64,000 bases of DNA from Castellaniella sp. (GTDB lineage: Bacteria > Pseudomonadota > Gammaproteobacteria > Burkholderiales > Burkholderiaceae_B). The position numbers and the translations under genes were made by a program. Location: NCBI GenBank assembly GCA_019104865.1, contig JAHRWZ010000093.1, positions 1 to 64,000 of the forward strand, written 5' to 3'. Under the pieces are notes generated by a model. The model was not told where the DNA came from. It made no database searches and saw only the letters and a program-made list of their open reading frames with translations. This document shows positions 1 to 10,026 of the stretch, one piece after another. The stretch's first letter is position 1. Each line of letters starts with the position of its first letter.

Positions 1-959
1 GCAAGACCACGCTGCTGCGCGCCATCGCCGGGCTGGAACAAGCCACCCAGGGCCGCATCAGGATGAACGACCGGGTGCTCTTCGACGGCGCCGCCCGCAC
101 CGAACTGCCGGCCGAACAGCGCGATCTGGGTATCGTGTTCCAGTCCTACGCGCTCTGGCCCCACAAGACCGTGGCGGAAAACATCGCCTACCCGCTGAAG
201 CTGCGCAAGGTCAAGGCGTCGGAACAGCAGGCCCGTGTCCAGGAAATCCTGGATCAGTTAGGCATGGGCAAGCTGGGGCAGCGTTATCCCAACGAGCTGT
301 CGGGCGGACAGCAACAGCGCGTCGCCATCGGCCGGGCGCTGGTCTACAACCCGCCCGTGTTGCTGCTCGACGAACCGCTGTCCAACTTGGACGCCAAGCT
401 GCGCGAGGAAGCCCGCGCCTTCCTGCGCGAACTGATTCTGCGCCTGGGCCTGTCGGCCATCATGGTCACCCATGATCAGGCCGAAGCCATGGCGATTTCC
501 GACCGCATCCTGCTGCTGCATGAAGGCCGGATCGAACAGCAGGGCACGCCGCAGGAAATGTATGCGTTCCCGCAAACCCGGTTCTGTGCGGAATTTATGG
601 GCAGCAACAACAGCCTGCGCGGCAAGGTCGCCCAGATCGACGCGGAACAGGCGACGCTTCAGGGGGGAGACTGGTCGATTCGCGGGACCGCCAAGGGGCC
701 ACTGGCCAGCGGCCAGGACGCCATCGCCATCGTCCGCCTGGAACAGGTTCGACTGAGCCAGGAGCCCGCCCCAAACAGCATCCGCATGCCGGTATCGGCC
801 AGCATGTACTTGGGCGACAAATGGGAATACCTGTTCCGCCTCGCCGGCGCGCACGACCCGGAAGCCCTCACCCTGCGCGCCTACGGACGGCACGAGCGCA
901 CACCGGATCCGTGCTATCTGGCGTTGCCGCCCGAAGCCGTATGGATCTTCCCGGCCTGA
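1..959 (+). CDS. ABC importer ATP-binding protein, MalK/PotA/FbpC type (5' end outside window)
   Basis: ATPase subunit of an ABC importer of the polyamine/iron/sugar class. The frame is already open at the left edge and starts inside Walker A (KTTLLRAIAGL), so roughly the first 40 residues are missing. Visible motifs are the Q-loop (VFQSYALWPHK), signature LSGGQQQRVAIGRAL, Walker B LLLDEPLSNLDAKLR and the H-loop VTHD. About 120 residues after EFMGSNN form a TOBE-like regulatory domain, which is what places it in this class rather than with amino-acid or lipid transporters. The permease and binding-protein genes would lie to the left, so the substrate cannot be named. Confidence 0.9.
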   Translation, partial: KTTLLRAIAGLEQATQGRIRMNDRVLFDGAARTELPAEQRDLGIVFQSYALWPHKTVAENIAYPLKLRKVKASEQQARVQEILDQLGMGKLGQRYPNELSGGQQQRVAIGRALVYNPPVLLLDEPLSNLDAKLREEARAFLRELILRLGLSAIMVTHDQAEAMAISDRILLLHEGRIEQQGTPQEMYAFPQTRFCAEFMGSNNSLRGKVAQIDAEQATLQGGDWSIRGTAKGPLASGQDAIAIVRLEQVRLSQEPAPNSIRMPVSASMYLGDKWEYLFRLAGAHDPEALTLRAYGRHERTPDPCYLALPPEAVWIFPA

Positions 960-1028
960 ACCGGCGGGCGCGGCACGCTATCATGCAATCAGTGGCTGAA
1001 CACAAAAACCCGCACCAGGAGTCGCCCC

Positions 1029-3386
1029 ATGACCGCTGTGCTGATTCTGATCGTTCTCGTCCTGATTGCATTGGTCTTTGTCCTGATGAACCGGGGCTGG
1101 CGGATGAAAACCCTGAGCCGCCCGATCTATGCCTTATTCCGCCGCATTCTCCCCCGCATGTCGGACACGGAGCGCGAGGCACTGGAAGCCGGCACGGTCT
1201 GGTGGGACGGCGCACTGTTCTCCGGTCGGCCCAGCGCCCGGGCGCTGCACGCCATTCCCGCGCCGCACCTGACGGAGGCTGAACAGTCATTCCTGGACCA
1301 TGAGGTCGAAACGCTCTGCGCGATGGTCCGTGACTGGCGGGTGACGCGCCAGGAGCTGGACCTACCGCCCGAAGCCTGGGATTACATCCGAACGCACCGG
1401 TTCTTTGGCATGATCATTCCGGAAGAATACGGTGGGCTCGGTTTTTCCGCCATTGCGCATTCCGCGGTCGTGGCCCGGCTTGCCTCGCGCAATTCGGCGC
1501 TTTCAGCGACCGTCATGGTTCCGAATTCTCTGGGGCCTGCCGAACTGCTATTGCACTACGGGACGGAGCCACAGAAAAACCACTATCTGCCGCGTCTGGC
1601 ACGCGGCGAAGAGATCCCCGCTTTCGGGCTGACCAGCCCCTGGGCGGGCTCGGATGCGGCCGCCATCCCCGACCACGGCATCGTCTGTAAGGGCACTTGG
1701 CACGGCGAGGAGATCCTGGGCATGCGGGTCACCTGGGACAAGCGCTACATCACCCTGGGTCCGGTTTGCACGGTGCTGGGGCTGGCCTTTCGCCTGTACG
1801 ACCCGGACGGCCTGCTGGGTCTGGTACACGACATCGGCATCACTTGCGCGCTGGTCCCCAGCGATCACCCCGGCGTCGAAATCGGCCGACGGCACTTCCC
1901 CCTGGATGCGATGTTCATGAATGGCCCCACGCGCGGCCATGACGTCTTCATGCCGCTGGATTTCATCATCGGCGGGCCCGAGCGTGCCGGCCAAGGCTGG
2001 CGCATGCTGATGGAATGCCTGGCGGCGGGCCGCTCGATTTCCCTGCCCTCGTCCTACGCCGGCATGGCGCAGCTGACGGCCCGGTCCGTGGGTGCCTACA
2101 GTGTGATCCGCGATCAGTTTCATACGCCCATCCACCGCTTCGAAGGCGTCATCGAGCCCCTGGCCCGCATCGGCGCCAACACCTATCTGATGGATGCCGT
2201 GCGCACCATGACGGCCGGGGCTGTGGATCTGGGCGAGCGGCCCGCCGTGATCTCCGCCATTGCAAAATATCACGTCACCGAGCGCGGCCGCGCCGTGGTC
2301 AACGACGGCATGGACATCATCGGCGGCAAAGGCATCATCCTCGGCCCGCAAAACTTCCTGGGGCGCGCCTACCAGCAGGTGCCGGTGGGCATTACCGTCG
2401 AAGGCGCCAACATCCTGACGCGCAGCCTGATGATCTTCGGCCAGGGGGCCATCCGCTGCCACCCCTATGCGCAAGCGGAGATGCAGGCGGCGCAGGCCGA
2501 CGATCCGGCACAAGGGCTGGCGGATTTTGACCGCGCCTTCTGGGGACACGCACGGCACACGATCCGCAGCGCACTGTGCGCCACCCTGCATGGCTGGACG
2601 GGCGCGATGCTGGCCCGGCCGGACACCGTCGTAGCCCCGGAGATGGCGTGCTACTACCGGCAGCTGAGCCGATTCTCCGTGGCATTCGCCACTCTGGCGG
2701 ACACGTCCATGCTGATGCTGGGCAGCTCGCTCAAGCGCCGCGAATCCCTGTCAGCCCGGCTTGGCGACATCCTGTCGCAGCTCTATCTGATTTCCGCCAC
2801 ACTCAAGCGCTACGAGGACGAAGGCCGACAAGCGGCCGATGCCCCGCTGGCGCACTGGGCGATCCAGGATGCCTTCTGCCGCGCCCAGGATGCCGTCAGC
2901 GGGGTGCTGGCAAACTTTCCCAACCGCGTCGTGGCCGTCACCCTGCGCGTGCTGCTGTTTCCCTGGGGCCGCAGCTTTCAGGCACCTTCCGACAAGCTGT
3001 CGGGTGCCGTCGCACAGGTGCTCTGCAGCCCCGGCGAGGCGCGGGACCGTCTGACGGGGATCGTCCATGTGCCGACCGCCCTGGAAGAACCGCTCGGCGC
3101 CATCGAAGCCGCCCTGCGGGCCACGCTTGAAACGGGGGCACTGGACGCGCGCATCCGCGAATTCGAAAAATCAGGCCGGCTGCCCGACGGCGACCCGCGT
3201 ACCAATGTGCGCGACATCGCCGAGGCCGTTCACGCGGCAGGCGGACTGACGGACGACGAATATGAACGCATCCACGCCCGCAATGCCCTGCGTGACCGGG
3301 TGATTGCCGTCGATGACTTCGCCCCGGATTTTCTGGGCCCATCCGGAACCGAAAGATCCGCGACGGCGCCATCGGCGCCCCAATGA
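1029..3386 (+). CDS. fadE: Membrane-anchored acyl-CoA dehydrogenase, FadE type
   Basis: FAD-dependent acyl-CoA dehydrogenase for the first step of fatty-acid beta-oxidation. At 785 residues it is close to E. coli FadE (814) and much longer than the usual ~390-residue enzymes. One hydrophobic helix (about residues 3-20) precedes the core. The core holds the N-terminal ACAD helices (FFGMIIPEEYGGLGFSAIAH), the flavin/substrate motif LTSPWAGSDAAAIPD, and a FadE-type C-terminal extension of about 300 residues. The start is supported by AGGAG eight bases upstream. It converges with purL, separated by only 15 bases. No terminator is evident between them. Confidence 0.9.
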   Translation: MTAVLILIVLVLIALVFVLMNRGWRMKTLSRPIYALFRRILPRMSDTEREALEAGTVWWDGALFSGRPSARALHAIPAPHLTEAEQSFLDHEVETLCAMVRDWRVTRQELDLPPEAWDYIRTHRFFGMIIPEEYGGLGFSAIAHSAVVARLASRNSALSATVMVPNSLGPAELLLHYGTEPQKNHYLPRLARGEEIPAFGLTSPWAGSDAAAIPDHGIVCKGTWHGEEILGMRVTWDKRYITLGPVCTVLGLAFRLYDPDGLLGLVHDIGITCALVPSDHPGVEIGRRHFPLDAMFMNGPTRGHDVFMPLDFIIGGPERAGQGWRMLMECLAAGRSISLPSSYAGMAQLTARSVGAYSVIRDQFHTPIHRFEGVIEPLARIGANTYLMDAVRTMTAGAVDLGERPAVISAIAKYHVTERGRAVVNDGMDIIGGKGIILGPQNFLGRAYQQVPVGITVEGANILTRSLMIFGQGAIRCHPYAQAEMQAAQADDPAQGLADFDRAFWGHARHTIRSALCATLHGWTGAMLARPDTVVAPEMACYYRQLSRFSVAFATLADTSMLMLGSSLKRRESLSARLGDILSQLYLISATLKRYEDEGRQAADAPLAHWAIQDAFCRAQDAVSGVLANFPNRVVAVTLRVLLFPWGRSFQAPSDKLSGAVAQVLCSPGEARDRLTGIVHVPTALEEPLGAIEAALRATLETGALDARIREFEKSGRLPDGDPRTNVRDIAEAVHAAGGLTDDEYERIHARNALRDRVIAVDDFAPDFLGPSGTERSATAPSAPQ

Positions 3387-3401
3387 CCTGATCCGCCCGC
3401 G

Positions 3402-6400
3402 TCAGCCGAGCGACACCCGGGCGTTGCGGAACATCCGCATCCAGGGGGTGTAGCCGCCGTACGCAGTGTCTTCGCCCCCCTGGTCGGCCGCACCCCAGCG
3501 GGCCGGACGCCAGGACATGGCGACGTTGCGCGTAACGCGTTCCGGGTGCGGCATCATGACCGTGAAGCGGCCATCGGCGGTCGTGACCGCCGTCAGACCC
3601 GCCGGACTGCCGTTGGGATTGGCCGGATACGTTTCCGTGCGCACGCCCCGATTGTCCACGAAGGCAGCAGCAGCCAGCACCCGGTCGGCGCGCCCCTGCT
3701 GGCTGAAGTTCGCGAAGCCCTCGCCATGCGCCACCGCGATGGGCACCTGGGCACCTGCCATGCCGGCAAAGAAGAGCGACGGCGAATCCAGGATTTCCAC
3801 CAGCGACAGGCGAGCCTCGTATTTTTCCGAGACATTGCGCGTGAAACGCGGCCAGTCCTGGGCACCTGGAATCATGTCGGCCAGCGCCGCCATCATCTGG
3901 CAGCCATTGCATACGCCCAGCGCGAACACGTCCGGTCGCGCGAAGAATGCGCCGAACTGGTCCGCCAGACCGGCATTGAAGCGGATCGTGCGCGCCCAGC
4001 CTTCACCCGCGCCCAGCACGTCTCCGTAGCTGAAGCCGCCCACGGCCACCAGGCCCTGCATCCCGTCCAGGCGGATGCGGCCGGTCAGCAGATCGGTCAT
4101 GTGCACGTCCACCGACTGGAAGCCCGCCACGTCGAAGGCCCAGGCCATCTCGACCTGACTGTTGCAACCCTGTTCGCGCAGGATGGCGACCTGCGGACGC
4201 GCACCCGTTGCAATGTAGGGTGCCGCGACGTCTTCCTGGGGGTCGAAGGCCACGCGGGGCGTCAGGCCCAGGTCGTCCACATCCAGCCAGGTGTCGTGTT
4301 CGGCCTGGGCGCAATCTGGGTGATCGCGACGCGCCATGATGCGGCGCGTGGTCTCGCTCCAGATGCGGCCCAGTTCGGACAGCGGGCGATGGTACAGCAT
4401 CGTCCCGTCCCGGAAGACCTGCAATTCCCGCTTGGCATTGAGCATGCCGACCACCTGCGTGATCGCGGACAGGCCCTCCTGACGCAGGAACCGCAGGATC
4501 TCGTCGCGATGCGCGCGCGGCACCTGCAGCAGCCAGCCGGCTTCCTCGTTGAACAGCGCCGCCAGGTTGTGCTCGTGATTCAGGACCGCCACCTGATCGT
4601 TGCGGATCTTGTAGTCGCCCGCATCGGCCGTATGCGGGTCGATCGTCAGCATATCCAGGTTGAGGGACACACCTACACGGCCGGCGAATGCCATCTCGGC
4701 CGCCGCCGCCAACAGGCCGCCATCGGAGCGGTCGTGGCAGGCCAGCACCCAGCCCCGCGCCACCAGTTTGCGCAACACCAGAAACGCGGTACGCAGCAGA
4801 TTGCCGTCTTGCATGTCCGGGGTTTCGGTCCCGATCCCGCCATAGACCTGGCCCAGCACCGAGCCGCCCAGACGTTGGCGCCCCTCGCCCAGGTCGATGA
4901 GCAGCAGGACCGAATCCCCGGCGTCCGCCCGCAATTGCGGGGTGATCGTGGCGCGCACGTCGGCCACCGGGGCAAAGGCCGTCACCACCAGAGACACAGG
5001 GGACACCACCTGATGATCGCCGTTGGCATCCTGCCAGGCGGTGCGCATGGACAGAGAGTCCTTGCCGACCGGAATGGACAGGCCCAGGGTCTGGCACCAG
5101 TCGCTGACGGCGGACACGGTGTCGTAGAGCGCCGCATCCTGGCCTGGCGCGCCGCAGGCGGCCATCCAGTTTGCGGAAAGTTTGACGTCTTCCATACGGG
5201 CGACGTCGGCGGCGGCCAGATTGGTCAGCGCCTCGGTCACCGCCATGCGGCCCGACGCAGCCGGATTCAGGATGGCCAGAGGACTGCGTTCACCCATCGC
5301 CATGGCCTCGCCGGCCACGCCTTCGTAGTCGCGCAGGGTCACCGCGCAATCGGCCACTGGAACCTGCCAGGGGCCGACCATCTGATCCCGCGCAGTCAGC
5401 CCGCCCACGGTCCGATCGCCAATGGTGATCAGGAACGATTTGCTGGCAACCGTGGGGTGGCGCAGGACTCGCTCGATGGCATCCGGCAGTTCGACGTCGG
5501 CCAGGTCCAGGGCAGTGCCCGCGACGGGGGCGCGCCGCGCGCTGCGCCGCATGCGCGGCGGCTTGCCCAGGATCACGTCCACCGGGACGTCCACGGGCCG
5601 CAACTGGGTGGCGGGCAGCTCGCCGGCCGGCCTGTCCAAGCCGGGCAGACCCTCGCCCAGCGTCACGCGCAGGCGACGCTCTTCGGTGGCGATGCCGACG
5701 ACCGCATAGGGACAGCGCTCGCGATCGGCAATCCGCGCGAAGCGATCCAGATCAGCCGGCAGGATGGCCAACACGTAGCGTTCCTGGGATTCATTGCTCC
5801 AGATCTCGGCGGGAGACAGGCCGGATTCTTCCAGGGGCACACGCCGCAGTTCGAATTCCGCCCCCCGGCCAGCATCGTTGACCAATTCGGGGAAGGCATT
5901 GGACAGGCCACCCGCGCCCACGTCGTGGATCGCCAGAATGGGGTTGGATGCGCCTTGTTGCCAGCAGCGGTCGATGACCTCTTGGGCGCGACGCTGCATC
6001 TCGGGGTTGCCGCGCTGCACCGAATCAAAATCGAGTTCGGCCTGATTGGTGCCCGCGCCCATGCTGGAAGCCGCGCCGCCGCCCATGCCGATGCGCATCC
6101 CGGGCCCGCCCAACTGCACCAGCAGGGCTCCGGGGGGGATAGGATCTTTGTGCGTCAGGCGGGCATCGATCTGGCCCAGGCCGCCCGCCAGCATGATGGG
6201 CTTGTGGTAGCCCCAGCGCACGCCGTCCACGTCCTGTTCGAAACTGCGGAAGTAACCCAGCAGGTTCGGCCGGCCGAATTCGTTGTTGAATGCAGCGCCG
6301 CCGATGGGACCTTCAATCATGATGTCCAGGGGCGTGGCAATGCGGTCCGGCGCGAACCCCGCGTCTTCCCAGGGCTCGATGGCACCATCCACCCGCAAAC

Positions 6401-7451
6401 TGGATACAGTGAACCCAGTCAGGCCTGCCTTGGGCTTGGAACCCCGGCCCGTGGCGCCCTCGTCGCGGATCTCACCGCCCGCCCCGGTGGCCGCCCCCGG
6501 GAACGGTGCGATCGCCGTCGGGTGGTTATGGGTCTCGACCTTCATCAGGGTGTGGGCCACGATGTCGTGGCGGCGATACACGGTATCGTCCTCGTCCCCG
6601 GCGTGAAAGACCGAGGCAGGGCCGCCCGCCATGATCGCCGCGTTGTCCGAGTAGGCCACGATGGTGCCTTCGGGCTGCGCGGCATGCGTTTCCCGGATCA
6701 GGTCGAACAGCGTCAGGGGCTGGGCCTGGTCGTCCAGCGTCCAGTGGGCGTTGAAGATCTTGTGGCGGCAGTGCTCGCTGTTGGCCTGCGCGAACATCAT
6801 CAGTTCCACGTCCGTGGGGTCGCGGCCCAGGTCGCGGTAGGCGCGCAGCAGGTAATCGATCTCGTCGGCCGACAGGGCCAGCCCCAGGCTGGCATTGCTG
6901 GATTCCAGCGCGGCGCGGCCCTGTTCCATCACAGGAACCGTCCGCACGGGCTGCCCCGACACCGGGGCGAACAGCGCCTGCCCGTCGAAATCGGGGGCCA
7001 CCACGGTTTCCGTCATGCGGTCATGCAGGCACACGGCCACCGCCCGCACCTGGGTTTCGTCCAGCTTTTGAGTGCCGAGCAGGCGACGTTCTGGAACAAC
7101 CGTGTACCGCACCCCGCGTTCGATGCGATGCACCTGCGGCAAACCACAGTGCCGCGCGATGTCGGTGGCCTTGCTGGCCCAGGGGGACAGCGTGCCCAGG
7201 CGCGGAATCACCAGAAACTGGATGGCGTGCCGATCGGCGGACCGGGACGGCTGGCCGCGGCCATCATCCAGCAGGGATTCCAGACGGTCGCGGTCCGGTG
7301 CGGACAGCAGCCCGTTCAGCCCTACGAAATAGCACGATTCGGCTGCGATCGAGGCCACCGGCAGGCCCCGGTCGTTCAGGGTGCGCAGCAGGCGTTCCTG
7401 GCGAAAATCGGACAAGGCGGCGGAGCCGGGAATGATCAGTACGGTGGTCAC
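3402..7451 (-). CDS. purL: Phosphoribosylformylglycinamidine synthase (FGAM synthase)
   Basis: Large single-chain PurL, which converts FGAR, glutamine and ATP into FGAM in de novo purine synthesis (cytoplasm). It has 1349 residues against about 1295 in E. coli. The order is an N-terminal domain, a linker, two AIR-synthase-like halves, and a C-terminal class I glutamine amidotransferase. The amidotransferase nucleophile is Cys1181 ([10 protein letters not shown]) and its partners are His1302/Glu1304 (HPERVTR). An AIRS-half motif is [20 protein letters not shown]. The start is GTG (7449-7451), not ATG; only weak Shine-Dalgarno pairing is visible. A large open frame on the opposite strand is a codon-bias artefact. 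Confidence 0.97.
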   Translation of the reverse strand: MTTVLIIPGSAALSDFRQERLLRTLNDRGLPVASIAAESCYFVGLNGLLSAPDRDRLESLLDDGRGQPSRSADRHAIQFLVIPRLGTLSPWASKATDIARHCGLPQVHRIERGVRYTVVPERRLLGTQKLDETQVRAVAVCLHDRMTETVVAPDFDGQALFAPVSGQPVRTVPVMEQGRAALESSNASLGLALSADEIDYLLRAYRDLGRDPTDVELMMFAQANSEHCRHKIFNAHWTLDDQAQPLTLFDLIRETHAAQPEGTIVAYSDNAAIMAGGPASVFHAGDEDDTVYRRHDIVAHTLMKVETHNHPTAIAPFPGAATGAGGEIRDEGATGRGSKPKAGLTGFTVSSLRVDGAIEPWEDAGFAPDRIATPLDIMIEGPIGGAAFNNEFGRPNLLGYFRSFEQDVDGVRWGYHKPIMLAGGLGQIDARLTHKDPIPPGALLVQLGGPGMRIGMGGGAASSMGAGTNQAELDFDSVQRGNPEMQRRAQEVIDRCWQQGASNPILAIHDVGAGGLSNAFPELVNDAGRGAEFELRRVPLEESGLSPAEIWSNESQERYVLAILPADLDRFARIADRERCPYAVVGIATEERRLRVTLGEGLPGLDRPAGELPATQLRPVDVPVDVILGKPPRMRRSARRAPVAGTALDLADVELPDAIERVLRHPTVASKSFLITIGDRTVGGLTARDQMVGPWQVPVADCAVTLRDYEGVAGEAMAMGERSPLAILNPAASGRMAVTEALTNLAAADVARMEDVKLSANWMAACGAPGQDAALYDTVSAVSDWCQTLGLSIPVGKDSLSMRTAWQDANGDHQVVSPVSLVVTAFAPVADVRATITPQLRADAGDSVLLLIDLGEGRQRLGGSVLGQVYGGIGTETPDMQDGNLLRTAFLVLRKLVARGWVLACHDRSDGGLLAAAAEMAFAGRVGVSLNLDMLTIDPHTADAGDYKIRNDQVAVLNHEHNLAALFNEEAGWLLQVPRAHRDEILRFLRQEGLSAITQVVGMLNAKRELQVFRDGTMLYHRPLSELGRIWSETTRRIMARRDHPDCAQAEHDTWLDVDDLGLTPRVAFDPQEDVAAPYIATGARPQVAILREQGCNSQVEMAWAFDVAGFQSVDVHMTDLLTGRIRLDGMQGLVAVGGFSYGDVLGAGEGWARTIRFNAGLADQFGAFFARPDVFALGVCNGCQMMAALADMIPGAQDWPRFTRNVSEKYEARLSLVEILDSPSLFFAGMAGAQVPIAVAHGEGFANFSQQGRADRVLAAAAFVDNRGVRTETYPANPNGSPAGLTAVTTADGRFTVMMPHPERVTRNVAMSWRPARWGAADQGGEDTAYGGYTPWMRMFRNARVSLG

Positions 7452-7561
7452 GACAGAGAACCCAAGAACGGACAGAAGGAGGAAACTTTCATTTTACCGG
7501 GATCGGATCGCCGCCATGCCAGAAACCCGGATATCCAGCGGGCCGCAGGACAAACAGGGAC

Positions 7562-8116
7562 TCAGCGGTCTGGATATCGAATATCCAGAATGTCCAGTTC
7601 CTCGATCCCCGCAGGCGTGCGCAGGGTTACCGTGTCGCCCTCGCGAGACTTGATCAGCGCACGCGCGACGGGCGACACCCAGCTGATGCGCCCGAGCAGA
7701 GGTTCGGCTTCGTCCACCCCGACAATGGTGACGGTGGATTCCCGTCCCTGGCTGTCGCAATACCGCACGGTCGCCCCGAAGAACACCTGGTCGCGATTGG
7801 GCTGCTGGGCGGGATCGACCACTTCGGCGGATTCCAGGCGGCGCGTCAGAAAGCGGATGCGGCGATCGATCTCCCGCAGGCGTTTCTTGCCGTAGATGTA
7901 ATCGCCATTTTCCGAACGGTCGCCGTTCGACGCCGCCCAGGAGACCGTCTGCACGACCTCCGGGCGCTCGACGTTCATCAGCTGCATGAGTTCGTCATTC
8001 AAGGCCCGGTACCCGGTCGTGGTCATGTAGTTCTTCGTCCCCGCCGGCAAGGCACGGGATTCCGGCGGATCGTCGTCCTCGTCCCCATCGGATTCCTTGA
8101 CGAAGGCTTTGTTCAT
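7562..8116 (-). CDS. greB: Transcription elongation factor GreB
   Basis: Transcript-cleavage factor that enters the RNA polymerase secondary channel and rescues backtracked complexes. The N-terminal coiled coil carries the acidic tip in NGDRSENGDYIYGKKRLREID, a signature that favours GreB over GreA. The C-terminal FKBP-like domain ends with SWVSPVARALIKSREGDTV. At 184 residues it is longer than E. coli GreB (158) owing to an acidic N-terminal tail of about 25 residues. GGAG sits eight bases before the ATG. It is co-directional with the PHP gene upstream and purL downstream, with gaps of 63 and 110 bases. Confidence 0.93.
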   Translation of the reverse strand: MNKAFVKESDGDEDDDPPESRALPAGTKNYMTTTGYRALNDELMQLMNVERPEVVQTVSWAASNGDRSENGDYIYGKKRLREIDRRIRFLTRRLESAEVVDPAQQPNRDQVFFGATVRYCDSQGRESTVTIVGVDEAEPLLGRISWVSPVARALIKSREGDTVTLRTPAGIEELDILDIRYPDR

Positions 8117-8140
8117 GATTGACTCCAGAGAACCCTGTAC

Positions 8141-8156
8141 CGTATCACAGGATACG
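8141..8156. promoter_or_regulatory. Short perfect dyad upstream of greB
   Basis: CGTATC and GATACG form 6-bp arms around ACAG, 25 bases upstream of the greB start. It could be an operator or a small mRNA hairpin. No known regulator matches it by eye. Confidence 0.3.
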
Positions 8157-8179
8157 ATAGCCGGTGACTTGACGAGAAA

Positions 8180-9013
8180 CTAGATCCAGTCCCGCCAGAC
8201 CGGCACCAGACGATCGGACAGATCGGGCATGCCGCCCAGATCGGCACGACCCGCGCCAGGCGCATGGAAATCGGACCCGCGCGAAGCCTCGAAGCCGTAG
8301 GTGAGGGCCACCTGTGTGTAGTGCACAGACTGCGCCGGGGTGTGGCTGCCGGTCACCACCTCGATGCCGCGCCCGCCCAGGGACTTGAAGGTCCCGAACA
8401 GCGCATCCTGCTGTTGCGGCGTATACCGGTAGCGGCCCGGATGGGCGATCACAGCCTTGCCACCCGCCGCCAGGATCCAGCCGACCGCCTGTTCCAGGCT
8501 CGCCCACCGGACCGGCACGAACGCACGCTTGCCATCGCCCAGGTAACGGTCGAAAGCCTGCTGCAGCGACTTGCAGTGGCCCTGCTCCAGCAGGAACCGG
8601 GCAAAGTGCACACGCCCGATCAGATCCGGATTGTCCACATGGCGCATCGCCCCCTCGAACGCGCCGTCGATGCCGCATCCGGACAACAAGTCGGCCAGTT
8701 TCCGCGCCCGTTCGAAACGGCTGTAGCGGATTCCGGCCAACCCGGCACTCAATTCAGGCTGCCCGGGATCGATGTTCAACCCCAGGACATGCACGGTCTT
8801 GTCGCAGAAGGTGACGGAAATCTCGACCCCCGGAATGAAGCCCAGGCCCAGGTCGCGGGCGGCCTTGGATGCTTCCGCCAGCCCGCTGGTTTCATCGTGG
8901 TCGGACAGCGCCCACCAGTCCACACCATTGGCATGGGCACGCACGGCGACGTCCGTCGGCGGCAGGACGCCATCGGACTGACTGGAATGGCTGTGCAAGT
9001 CGATATTCAACAT
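8180..9013 (-). CDS. PHP-domain phosphoesterase (RNase AM / nucleoside bisphosphate phosphatase type)
   Basis: Polymerase-and-histidinol-phosphatase fold metallohydrolase of the YciV/Rnm family. Characterised members hydrolyse 3',5'-nucleotide bisphosphates or trim 5' ends of structured RNA. The metal site is visible as DLHSHSSQSDG at the N terminus, then ALSDHDE, a conserved glutamate in PGVEIS, IAHPGRYR, and the C-terminal GSDFHAPG. At 277 residues it has normal family length. Its ATG overlaps the stop of the upstream alpha/beta hydrolase gene by 7 bases, so the two are probably translated from one message. The exact substrate is inferred from the family only. Confidence 0.85.
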   Translation of the reverse strand: MLNIDLHSHSSQSDGVLPPTDVAVRAHANGVDWWALSDHDETSGLAEASKAARDLGLGFIPGVEISVTFCDKTVHVLGLNIDPGQPELSAGLAGIRYSRFERARKLADLLSGCGIDGAFEGAMRHVDNPDLIGRVHFARFLLEQGHCKSLQQAFDRYLGDGKRAFVPVRWASLEQAVGWILAAGGKAVIAHPGRYRYTPQQQDALFGTFKSLGGRGIEVVTGSHTPAQSVHYTQVALTYGFEASRGSDFHAPGAGRADLGGMPDLSDRLVPVWRDWI

Positions 9014-9969
9014 GAATCAGCCAGCAAAAACTGCCGAATCGTCTGGATCTGGTCGTCGGAACGCAAGGTCGGGGCATGCCCCACCCCGAGAAACTCGACG
9101 CAACGGGCATTCGCGTTACGGGTGACCATCTGCTGCGCAGTATCCACCGACAGGATGTCGGACTGCGCCCCCCGCAGGATCAGGGAGGGTACCGGCAGAT
9201 GATCCCAGGCTCTCCATAAAAGAGCCTCTCCTGCCGCCATCGCCTCGGGGGTCTGCAGGGAGAAGGGTTGCGCCATGCGCAGATCGTAATGTTTGACCCA
9301 CTGGCCGTCGTGTTCGTGAAAGACGTGCTCGGTCAGCGCCGCCCAGCCCGCCGCATCGTGCGGCCCGAAACCGGGGGATGTGGTCCGTACATAGTCCACC
9401 GCCTGTGTGAAACTGTCGAACCGCGCATCCTGGCCGACATACTCGCCAATCCGCGACAGGCCATCCAGATCCAGTGCCGGCCCAACGTCATTGAACACCA
9501 TGCGACCCAGGGGGACGTCGGCCGCCATCCCCAACCCCCAGGGTCCCCGGTCGGGCCGCAGCGCGGGCGATGCGGTGGCCATGCCCGCCAGCGCCAGCCC
9601 GATCAGTCCGCCCATCGAGGTTCCGACCCAGTCCAGACGGGCGGGCCGCAGACGCGCAATCAGCGTCACCATGTCCGCGACGTACTGTGGGACGACGTAG
9701 GCCGCAGGGTCGGCGAGCCAGTCGGACCGGCCACGCCCCACGACATCCGGGCAGACTACGCGATAATCCTCGCGCAATGCCTGCGCGAGCAGATCGAAGT
9801 CGCGTCCGGTACGGGTCAGTCCGTGGACGCACAGCAGGACACGATCATTGTCGGAGTCGCCCCATTCCCAATAAGCCATGCGGTGCAGGCCGGCAGGGCT
9901 TGCGCAGGTGACGAAATCCAGGCGGGGCTGCAGGTCCGGATGGGCCAAAGGAGGGACAGCGGCAGACAT
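9007..9969 (-). CDS. Alpha/beta-fold hydrolase
   Basis: Single-domain alpha/beta hydrolase of 320 residues. The oxyanion region is VLLCVHGLTRTGRDFD, the nucleophile elbow is GTSMGG, and the probable catalytic histidine is in VEFLGVGHAPTL near the C terminus. A cap region of roughly residues 130-220 separates core halves. No signal peptide is visible, so it is likely cytoplasmic. Substrate is unknown. It lies downstream of the bkd/lpd operon with 57 bases between, and overlaps the start of the PHP phosphoesterase gene by 7 bases. Confidence 0.85.
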   Translation of the reverse strand: MSAAVPPLAHPDLQPRLDFVTCASPAGLHRMAYWEWGDSDNDRVLLCVHGLTRTGRDFDLLAQALREDYRVVCPDVVGRGRSDWLADPAAYVVPQYVADMVTLIARLRPARLDWVGTSMGGLIGLALAGMATASPALRPDRGPWGLGMAADVPLGRMVFNDVGPALDLDGLSRIGEYVGQDARFDSFTQAVDYVRTTSPGFGPHDAAGWAALTEHVFHEHDGQWVKHYDLRMAQPFSLQTPEAMAAGEALLWRAWDHLPVPSLILRGAQSDILSVDTAQQMVTRNANARCVEFLGVGHAPTLRSDDQIQTIRQFLLADSC

Positions 9970-10026
9970 TGAAGCTCCTCGTTGAGGTTTGCTTCATTGT
10001 AAGCGCCGCCCCGGCGGCCAGACCTC

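Noticed and set aside
3546-7895. 1449-codon open frame on the plus strand opposite purL
   Set aside because: Mirror of strongly biased purL codons; composition is His/Gln/Arg-rich low complexity and no domain is recognisable.
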